NCBI GenBank assembly: GCA_902782715.1
Contig: CACZOG010000089.1
Location: forward strand, 1 to 11,434
DNA: 11,434 bases
Origin: an uncultured Lachnospiraceae bacterium
Lineage (GTDB): Bacteria > Bacillota > Clostridia > Lachnospirales > Lachnospiraceae
Reading direction: 5' to 3'
A program made the translations under genes and the position numbers. Shown piece after piece: positions 5,954-11,434 of this stretch; the stretch's first letter is position 1; each line of letters starts with the position of its first letter. The notes under the pieces were generated by a model that saw only the letters and a list, made by a program, of their open reading frames with translations, was not told the origin of the DNA and did not search any database.

Positions 5954-7558
5954 ATGAGACTTCATTTTATCGGGGCCGATCACGAAGTAACCGGAAGCTG
6001 CCACTGCCTGGAAGCATGTGGTAAATGGATTCTGGTTGATTATGGTATGGAGCAGGGTATCAACGTTTATGAGAACGCTGAACTTCCCTGTGCAGAGAGT
6101 GACATCGATTTTGTTTTACTCACGCACGCTCACATTGACCATTCGGGATTGTTGCCTCTTTTATATTCTAAGGGGTTTAAGGGCAAAGTAATCGCGACAG
6201 AAGCTACTAAAGATCTCTGCAGCATAATGCTTAGGGATTCTGCACACATTCAGATGCAGGAAGCTGAATGGAAAACACGTAAGGCCAAAAGAGGTGCAAA
6301 GGAACTTGACGTAAAGCCTCTTTATACAATGGAAGATGCTGAAGGCGTGATCAGAAAGATTCTTCCTTTTGCATACAATGCACAGTATGATCTCTGCGAA
6401 GGGATTCAGTTCAGATTTACGGATATCGGACACCTGCTCGGTTCCGCAAGTATCGAACTCTGGATCACCGAAGACGGAGAGACGAGAAAGATTGTTTTCT
6501 CGGGTGATATAGGAAACAAGAACGATCCTATTTTAAAAGATCCTTCATATACTTATGATGCCGATTATGTTGTTATGGAATCAACATACGGCGACAGATA
6601 TCATTCAAATGACACGCCCGATTATGTAAGGGAACTGGCTGAGATCATCCAGACCACCTTCGACAGAGGAGGAAATGTCGTTATTCCTTCATTTGCAGTC
6701 GGCAGAACTCAGGAGATGCTTTATTTCTTAAGACAGATCAAAGCTGATGAGATGATAAAAGGTCATGACGGCTTTAAGGTATTTGTCGATTCGCCTCTGG
6801 CTGTTGAAGCGACGGAAGTATTCCAGAAGAATATTTATAACTGCTTTTCAGACTCTGCAATGGAAGTGGTCCGTCAGGGAATCAATCCTTTGGTATTCCC
6901 CGGACTTAATCTTACGATCACATCCGAAGAATCCAAAGAGATAAACTTCGATCCCGAACCAAAGGTTATCATTTCCGCTTCGGGTATGTGTGAAGCGGGA
7001 CGTATAAGACACCATTTGAAACATAACCTCTGGAGAGAAGAGTGTACGATCCTTTTCGTAGGTTATCAGGCAGCGGGAACACTCGGTCGAATCCTTGTTG
7101 ACGGTATCGATGAGGTTAAACTCTTCGGCGAACCGATCGAGGTAAACGCTCACATCGAAGTGCTTGCCGGAATGAGCGGACATGCGGATAAAGACGGACT
7201 TATCAGATGGATCAACGAGTTTGAAAGAAAGCCCGAAAAGGTATTCATAGTTCACGGTGAAGATTCAGTATGTAATATCTTTGCAGACTGCTTAAGAGAC
7301 GAATTCGGATATGATACATATGCACCTTTCAGCGGAACGGTTTACGATCTTATTTCCAACGAGATCGTATACGAAGCTTATCCGAAGCCGGTTGTCAAGA
7401 AAGATCCCACCAAGAGAGTTACCGAAATATTCGCAAGACTCCTTGCCGCAGGAAACAGACTCTTGCAGGTTATCGACAGAAACCAGGGAGGTACCAACAA
7501 AGATCTTGCAAAATTCGCGGATCAGATCAACTCGCTGTGTGATAAATGGGACAGATAA
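5954..7558 (+). CDS. Metallo-beta-lactamase / beta-CASP RNA-processing nuclease
   Basis: The product is 534 residues and is a bacterial relative of CPSF73 and the Thermus beta-CASP RNases, expected to cut RNA in the cytoplasm with two zinc ions. Visible motifs in order: ADHEVTGSCH at the N-terminus; the metal-binding THAHIDHSG (His58, His60, Asp62, His63); DIGHLLGSAS (His160); FSGDIG (Asp185); the beta-CASP opening MESTYGDR (Glu209); IPSFAVGRTQEML; SASGMCEAGRIRHHL; FVGYQAAGTLGR; and the closing RMMBL part with MSGHAD (His410) and VHGE (His434). A basic helical tail of about 60 residues follows. All catalytic positions appear intact. I start at ATG 5954; the longer TTG 5930 reading would place the G-rich ribosome site (AAGGGGGG, 5935-5942) inside the gene. 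It is a single-gene transcript between its own promoter and a shared terminator. Its RNA targets cannot be told from sequence. Confidence 0.9.
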   Translation: MRLHFIGADHEVTGSCHCLEACGKWILVDYGMEQGINVYENAELPCAESDIDFVLLTHAHIDHSGLLPLLYSKGFKGKVIATEATKDLCSIMLRDSAHIQMQEAEWKTRKAKRGAKELDVKPLYTMEDAEGVIRKILPFAYNAQYDLCEGIQFRFTDIGHLLGSASIELWITEDGETRKIVFSGDIGNKNDPILKDPSYTYDADYVVMESTYGDRYHSNDTPDYVRELAEIIQTTFDRGGNVVIPSFAVGRTQEMLYFLRQIKADEMIKGHDGFKVFVDSPLAVEATEVFQKNIYNCFSDSAMEVVRQGINPLVFPGLNLTITSEESKEINFDPEPKVIISASGMCEAGRIRHHLKHNLWREECTILFVGYQAAGTLGRILVDGIDEVKLFGEPIEVNAHIEVLAGMSGHADKDGLIRWINEFERKPEKVFIVHGEDSVCNIFADCLRDEFGYDTYAPFSGTVYDLISNEIVYEAYPKPVVKKDPTKRVTEIFARLLAAGNRLLQVIDRNQGGTNKDLAKFADQINSLCDKWDR

Positions 7559-7566
7559 AAAACATG

Positions 7567-7611
7567 AAAAAAGCCCTTGCCTGAAATTCAGGCGAGGGCT
7601 GATCTTTTTTT
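7567..7611. terminator. Bidirectional terminator between convergent genes
   Basis: AGCCCTTGCCTG (7572-7583), loop AAATT, CAGGCGAGGGCT (7589-7600): a 12-bp stem with one G-T pair. On the plus strand it is followed by T7605-7611. On the minus strand the AAAAAA at 7567-7572 supplies the T run. It therefore ends both the beta-CASP gene and the DUF6062 gene. Confidence 0.93.
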
Positions 7612-7628
7612 ATTCTGATGTAATAATT

Positions 7629-8396
7629 TTATTTCTTCTGCTGATATACGGGATCCGCAGGATAGCCGCCTTTTAATTTCTGCATTCCGCGCTGTATGGC
7701 ATCCTTGGAGTTCTTCCAGTCGGCATCTTTGTTTCTGTAATCGTATTTTTCGATAAGCCATGAAACGTCTTCCTGAAGACGGTCCATATTTGCTTTCATA
7801 AGAGGGAAGAGCATGTTAAAGAATTCTTCCTTCTGCTTATCGTTAAGTCTGGTTTCCGCAGCTTCGCACACATCTCCGAAATGCGTCATGCAAAAGCCTT
7901 TTGAGTTCTTTATCTTTTCCACGAATTCGGGATCCTTTTTATACATAACGAAGAAAGTATCAAGATATCTTTCATACATTTCATTAAAAGAATTGCATAT
8001 ATAACAGGATTCTTCCTTTGCTTTAACCCATGCGGCAACGGAATTCTTCATTGCGGCATCCGATGATTTGGAAAACTTTGACATTATGGATGTTTTGCCG
8101 GGTTTATATGATTCCATGGCTTTGTACATCTGGCTTCTCATTTCCATATAATGAGTTTTGAGGATCCAGGCATTGCCGAGCGTGTTTCCGTAATCGAACA
8201 TTTTCTTAAAATGTGCTCTGCAGAAACCTGCCTTATCGGTCTGTTCTCTCATGTCGGCTTCCATATAAGAAGAACCGGAACCGAGGACGAGATCGAGCAG
8301 ATTCTGTTCAACATCCCTTTCCACGAAACAGAACGGGCATTCGTCGCCTGCGTTCACAGCATCGTTCATAGGTATTGTATAAAGCTTTTCTTTCAT
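7629..8396 (-). CDS. DUF6062 family protein with duplicated CxxC...CxxH motifs
   Basis: A soluble protein of 255 residues, rich in helix and charge, with no signal peptide or membrane segment. I recognise it as DUF6062, a family of unknown function common in Clostridia. It is built from two halves with the same metal-site pattern: CPFC (Cys20, Cys23) with FCRAH (Cys59, His62), and CYIC (Cys131, Cys134) with FCMTH (Cys169, His172). The spacing inside each half is nearly equal (36 and 35 residues from the second to the third Cys). This suggests an ancient duplication and two zinc or other metal sites; binding is inference. ATG at 8394-8396 has GGAGG 6 bases upstream (8403-8407 on the plus strand). 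It runs convergent with the beta-CASP gene, divergent from hom, and has its own promoter. No link to the amino acid genes is shown beyond the shared upstream region. Confidence 0.82.
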   Translation of the reverse strand: MKEKLYTIPMNDAVNAGDECPFCFVERDVEQNLLDLVLGSGSSYMEADMREQTDKAGFCRAHFKKMFDYGNTLGNAWILKTHYMEMRSQMYKAMESYKPGKTSIMSKFSKSSDAAMKNSVAAWVKAKEESCYICNSFNEMYERYLDTFFVMYKKDPEFVEKIKNSKGFCMTHFGDVCEAAETRLNDKQKEEFFNMLFPLMKANMDRLQEDVSWLIEKYDYRNKDADWKNSKDAIQRGMQKLKGGYPADPVYQQKK

Positions 8397-8463
8397 AATT
8401 GACCTCCACAGTCAAAATAGCATATAATATCGTTTGCCGACGGTCTGCCGGAAACTTATGTAT

Positions 8464-8493
8464 ATTTTACCAATTTACCCGATAAAGTGTCAA
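8464..8493 (-). promoter_or_regulatory. Promoter for the DUF6062 gene
   Basis: Read on the minus strand, a perfect TTGACA (plus coordinates 8488-8493) is followed after 18 bases by TAAAAT (8464-8469). Transcription would begin near 8457 and leave a leader of about 60 bases before the start codon. Confidence 0.65.
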
Positions 8494-8519
8494 CTTTCGG
8501 ACAAGTCTTATAACTTGTC
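8484..8519. promoter_or_regulatory. Two inverted repeats overlapping the divergent -35 boxes
   Basis: GACAAGT (8500-8506), six bases, ACTTGTC (8513-8519) is a perfect 7-bp inverted repeat that overlaps the hom -35 box (8515-8520). AAAGT (8484-8488), four bases, ACTTT (8493-8497) overlaps the -35 box of the DUF6062 gene (8488-8493). Both could be binding sites of one regulator controlling both directions. No regulator gene is adjacent. Confidence 0.35.
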
Positions 8520-8543
8520 AAAAACGTATTATGATGATATAAT
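8515..8543 (+). promoter_or_regulatory. Promoter for hom
   Basis: TTGTCA (8515-8520), a 17-base spacer and a perfect TATAAT (8538-8543). Start of transcription is expected near 8550, leaving a leader of about 39 bases, too short for a riboswitch or T-box. Confidence 0.85.
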
Positions 8544-8588
8544 AACTTGATAATTTTGGCATTATTTTGTCCCAAAGGAGAGATTTTT

Positions 8589-9803
8589 ATGATACGTGTA
8601 GCGGTGTTAGGATACGGAACCGTCGGAAGCGGTGTTGTGGAAATTATCGAAAAAAATAAGAAAGAAGTATCTGAGAGATCCTCGGATGAGGTGGGTGTCA
8701 AGTACATTCTCGACTTAAGAGAATTCCCCGGAGATCCCTATGAGGATAAGGTCGTTCACGACTTCGATATTATCGTTAACGATCCTGAAGTAGATATAGT
8801 TGTTGAGACTCTGGGCGGAGTTGATACTGCATATAAATATACAAAGGAAGCTCTGCTTCATTCAAAAAGCGTTTGTACATCCAACAAGGCAGTAGTGGCT
8901 GAAAAAGGTCCCGAACTTTTAAAGATTGCCAAAGAGCATAACTGTTCTTATCTTTTTGAAGCAAGCGTTGGCGGCGGTATTCCCATTATCAGACCGCTTA
9001 ATACATCTTTTACCGCTGAACGCATCGAAGAGATCACAGGTATCCTTAACGGAACGACCAACTACATGCTCACGAAGATGGATGAAGAAGGCGTAAGCTA
9101 TGATGATGTTTTAAAAGAAGCACAGGCAAAGGGCTATGCGGAGAGAAATCCCGAAGCTGATGTATGCGGTTATGACACATGCAGAAAGATTGCCATTCTT
9201 ACATCATTATATATGGGCAAAACAGTTCATTATCAGGATATACGTACTGAAGGAATTACCAATATTTCCAAGGCTGATTTTGATTATGCCAAGAAACTTT
9301 CATGTTCCATAAAGCTTCTTGGAACAAGCCGTGAAGTTGACGGAAAATGCATGGCGCTTGTTGCTCCTTTTATGGTAAGCAATTTAAGCCCTCTTTATGC
9401 AATTAGAGGCGTATTTAATGCCGTAATGGTTAAGGGCAACATGGTCGGCGATACACTCTTTTACGGTCAGGGTGCAGGCAAACTTGCAACGGCTTCGGCT
9501 GTTGTTGCAGACATTGTCGACTGCGCGATAAACAAAGGAAAGAACATCGGTTGCAAGTGGGAAGACGAAGATGTTTTGCTGATCGATGATTCAAATAAAT
9601 ATTTTGAATATTTCGTACGTGTTAAAAGGGAAGCGGAAGATGAGATCTCCAAGGCATTGAATGTTAAGGAAAGGATCGAATCCGATGCAGATAAGAGTGA
9701 AGTAGGTCTGATCTTAGACACAATGTCGGAAGAGAGATTTTTTGAGATCAAAGAAAAATTCAACGATTCGATATTGAATTATATTCGATTTGCAAAGAAT
9801 TAA
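8589..9803 (+). CDS. hom: Homoserine dehydrogenase
   Basis: Hom reduces aspartate-4-semialdehyde to homoserine with NAD(P)H, the branch step toward threonine and methionine in the cytoplasm. The 404-residue protein shows a Rossmann fingerprint at the N-terminus (VAVLGYGTVGSGVV, residues 4-17), the TSNKAVVAEKG segment (98-107), NGTTNYM (154-160), and the catalytic region KGYAERNPEADVCGYD with Glu185, Asp191, Asp196 and Lys200. The last ~65 residues (from about 340) resemble a short ACT-type regulatory domain, which suggests feedback control, probably by threonine; it is somewhat shorter than in Bacillus-type Hom. The start is ATG 8589, with AAAGGAG at 8574-8580; the TTG 8547 reading would begin before this site. 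The next gene begins only 20 bases after the stop, so the two are surely co-transcribed. Its neighbour lysC supplies the first step of the same pathway. Confidence 0.96.
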   Translation: MIRVAVLGYGTVGSGVVEIIEKNKKEVSERSSDEVGVKYILDLREFPGDPYEDKVVHDFDIIVNDPEVDIVVETLGGVDTAYKYTKEALLHSKSVCTSNKAVVAEKGPELLKIAKEHNCSYLFEASVGGGIPIIRPLNTSFTAERIEEITGILNGTTNYMLTKMDEEGVSYDDVLKEAQAKGYAERNPEADVCGYDTCRKIAILTSLYMGKTVHYQDIRTEGITNISKADFDYAKKLSCSIKLLGTSREVDGKCMALVAPFMVSNLSPLYAIRGVFNAVMVKGNMVGDTLFYGQGAGKLATASAVVADIVDCAINKGKNIGCKWEDEDVLLIDDSNKYFEYFVRVKREAEDEISKALNVKERIESDADKSEVGLILDTMSEERFFEIKEKFNDSILNYIRFAKN

Positions 9804-9823
9804 TTTAGGATGGGTGACTTACA

Positions 9824-10603
9824 ATGAAGTATGTGGTTATTGTCGGCGACGGAATGGCTGACGAACCTTTGGAAGAATTGGCGGGTAAAACTCCTCTTGC
9901 TTTAGCCAAGATGTCTCATATTGACACATTGGCAAGGATTTCCGAGATCGGAATGGTTCACACCATTCCCAAAGGACTTAAAACGGATTTTGATGTCGCT
10001 AATCTTTCTATCCTGGGATACGATCCGAAGAGCTGTTATAAAAAGATCGAAGACAGCGAAGAGTATACTATCGAACTCGAAGATTTCTATACTAAGACCG
10101 GTAAAAAAGGTGCTGTGATAACGGACTGCGAATATCTTGCGGATATTGCGTCCAAAGCAGGCATGAGTGTTATTTCTGCGGTCAAAAATCCCGGTGAGAG
10201 CAATTCGGAATATACCTCCAAAAAAGATGCGGCTGTTAAAGCACTTTTTGAAGAGGATAATGATTTTGTTTATATCCATGTTCAGACTCCCGACGAAATG
10301 AGTCTTGCGGGAAGTGTCGAAAAGAAGATCAAAGCAATAGAAAGCATTGATGCATACATAGTCGGACCTCTCGTGGAAGAGATACAGGGCAGGGACGCAG
10401 AGTTCAGACTTCTTGTGATGCCCGATCATCCGACGCTTGTAAGAATAAAGGAACGTTCATCCGATGCTGTTCCTTATATGCTTTTCGATTCTGCTTTAGA
10501 AGTTGATTCCAACACGGTTTACACAGAAAAAACAGCCAGGGAAACTGATAATTTCTTTGACGAAGGATATCTTTTATTGAATCATTTTCTTGAATTGGAT
10601 TAG
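9824..10603 (+). CDS. Short ApgM-like protein, probable pseudoenzyme of the phosphoglycerate mutase/alkaline phosphatase superfamily
   Basis: The first ~68 residues (MKYVVIVGDGMADEPLEELA, then ANLSILGYDP) and the segment from about 92 on (TGKKGAVI, DFVYIHVQTPDEM, LLVMPDHPT, AVPYMLFDS) match archaeal-type cofactor-independent phosphoglycerate mutases, a group including proteins proposed to act as homoserine kinase. Relatives are about 400 residues; this one has 259, and the missing part is central, between GYDPKSCY and FYTKTGKKG. By my recalled alignment, the catalytic Ser of the GSDxAN motif is Phe56 (TDFDVAN), the His of DEMGHQG is Leu161, and the His of the THT motif is Arg211. Asp9, Asp157, Asp201 and His202 remain. 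The frame is unbroken and codon use resembles its neighbours, so it looks maintained, not decaying. Probably it has no mutase or kinase activity and may regulate or scaffold. It lies 20 bases after hom; AGGA/GGGTG at 9807-9816 is its ribosome site. Confidence 0.8.
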   Translation: MKYVVIVGDGMADEPLEELAGKTPLALAKMSHIDTLARISEIGMVHTIPKGLKTDFDVANLSILGYDPKSCYKKIEDSEEYTIELEDFYTKTGKKGAVITDCEYLADIASKAGMSVISAVKNPGESNSEYTSKKDAAVKALFEEDNDFVYIHVQTPDEMSLAGSVEKKIKAIESIDAYIVGPLVEEIQGRDAEFRLLVMPDHPTLVRIKERSSDAVPYMLFDSALEVDSNTVYTEKTARETDNFFDEGYLLLNHFLELD

Positions 10604-10610
10604 TTTTTTG

Positions 10611-10639
10611 TTGAAAAATGATCTGACAGGAATTAAAAT
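10611..10639 (+). promoter_or_regulatory. Candidate promoter for lysC
   Basis: TTGAAA (10611-10616) and TAAAAT (10634-10639) are separated by 17 bases. Transcription would begin near 10646, about 36 bases before the lysC start, leaving no room for a lysine riboswitch. lysC may thus be made both from this site and by read-through from hom. Confidence 0.55.
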
Positions 10640-10681
10640 AGTGATGTTTTGGGGAAATGTTTTGAATTCTAGGAGGACAAA

Positions 10682-11434
10682 ATGTTAGTTGTTAAGAAAT
10701 TTGGCGGTACATCGGTTGCCAACAAAGAAAGAATATATAACGTTGCCCGTCGTTGTATCGAAGATTACAACAAAGGCAATGATGTAGTTGTTATTCTTTC
10801 CGCTATGGGTAAGATGACCGACGAACTCATCGAAAAAGCCAAAGATATCAATCCCAACCCATCCAGAAGAGAAATGGATATGCTTCTTACCGTCGGTGAG
10901 CAGACCAGTGTTGCATTAATGGCCATGGCAATGGCAAACCTCGGTGTTCCCGCTATCAGCTTAAACGCTTTTCAGGTAGCAATGCATACCACTTCAAATT
11001 ACGGTAATGCAAGACTTAAAAGAATTGATACCGAAAGAATCACTCATGAACTTGAAGGCCGCAAGATCGTAATTATCACAGGCTTCCAGGGAATTAACAA
11101 ATACGATGATTACACAACGCTCGGAAGAGGCGGTTCCGATACAACCGCAGTTGCGATCGCAGCAGCTTTAAGAGCGGATATGTGTGAAATATATACAGAC
11201 GTTGACGGCGTATATACAGCCGATCCCAGAGTTGTTAAGAAGGCAAGAAAACTTGAAGAGATCACTTATGATGAAATGCTCGATCTTGCTACACTCGGTG
11301 CAGGTGTTCTTCACAACCGTTCGGTTGAAATGGCTAAAAAATACGGTGTTACTTTGGTAGTTCGTTCATCTCTTACAAATGAGGAAGGAACAATCGTTAA
11401 GGAGGATGTTAAAGTGGAAAAAATGTTGGTTAGC
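10682..11434 (+). CDS. lysC: Aspartate kinase, 3' end outside window
   Basis: LysC phosphorylates aspartate with ATP, the first committed step to lysine, threonine and methionine. The 251 residues in view contain the complete-looking catalytic part: VVKKFGGTSV (residues 3-12), GEQTSVALMAMAM (72-84), the TGFQGI strand (133-138), TTLGRGGSDTTAVA (145-158) and YTDVDGVYTADPRVV (171-185). The frame is still open at the right edge; a full protein would be about 400-440 residues, with two ACT domains still to come, so feedback type (lysine, threonine or both) cannot be judged. ATG 10682 follows a perfect AGGAGG (10671-10676) by 5 bases. It lies 78 bases after the ApgM-like gene, with a candidate promoter in between and no terminator, and belongs functionally with hom. 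Confidence 0.96.
   Translation, partial: MLVVKKFGGTSVANKERIYNVARRCIEDYNKGNDVVVILSAMGKMTDELIEKAKDINPNPSRREMDMLLTVGEQTSVALMAMAMANLGVPAISLNAFQVAMHTTSNYGNARLKRIDTERITHELEGRKIVIITGFQGINKYDDYTTLGRGGSDTTAVAIAAALRADMCEIYTDVDGVYTADPRVVKKARKLEEITYDEMLDLATLGAGVLHNRSVEMAKKYGVTLVVRSSLTNEEGTIVKEDVKVEKMLVS

Noticed and set aside
8547..8588. TTG start adding 14 residues to Hom
   Set aside because: It nearly coincides with the expected transcription start near 8550, and AAAGGAG at 8574-8580 points to ATG 8589, where the Rossmann motif follows properly.
10604..10681. Lysine riboswitch or T-box before lysC
   Set aside because: The gap is only 78 bases, too short for either, and no conserved core or terminator is seen.

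Overview
The window looks like chromosomal DNA of a low-to-moderate GC Gram-positive anaerobe, most likely a member of the Clostridia close to the Lachnospiraceae. This rests on strong Shine-Dalgarno sites, sigma-A type promoters with 17-18 bp spacers, hairpin-plus-T-run terminators, and the gene content (DUF6062, DUF4214 and DUF6273 families, aspartate-pathway genes). I see no insertion sequence, phage gene, CRISPR array, tRNA or rRNA. The organism assignment is an inference from style and protein families.

Layout. 1-1152 is the 3' part of a gene that enters from the left, probably a dynamin-family GTPase without its GTPase domain in view; it ends at a strong terminator. 1260-2099 is a DMT/EamA-type membrane transporter. 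2214-3286 is a probable two-gene housekeeping operon, dtd (D-aminoacyl-tRNA deacylase) and a 5-formyltetrahydrofolate cyclo-ligase, with a clear promoter. 3287-3582 is a 296-base stretch holding a candidate promoter, a 34-codon open frame and a 16-bp terminator hairpin that lies upstream of the next gene instead of after it. 3583-5784 encodes a large exported modular protein: signal peptide, four DUF4214-like units, three to four Cys-rich repeats, and a DUF6273-like C-terminus. 5954-7558 encodes a metallo-beta-lactamase/beta-CASP nuclease behind a near-consensus extended -10 promoter. It shares a bidirectional terminator with the convergent DUF6062 gene (7629-8396, minus strand).

A back-to-back divergent promoter region at 8397-8588 separates the DUF6062 gene from an aspartate-family amino acid cluster: hom (homoserine dehydrogenase), a short ApgM-related protein, and the start of lysC (aspartate kinase, running off the right edge). 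LysC and Hom act in the aspartate to homoserine route. In related genomes the middle position is held, as I recall, by a full-length (~400 aa) ApgM-like protein of the group proposed to supply homoserine kinase.

The observation most worth following is that middle protein (9824-10603). It is an intact 259-codon frame that appears to lack the central ~140-150 residues of the family, the catalytic Ser, and two metal-binding His residues, while keeping the remaining fold motifs. It therefore looks like a maintained pseudoenzyme inside an amino-acid biosynthesis cluster. The second is the possible conditional terminator in front of the exported modular protein.
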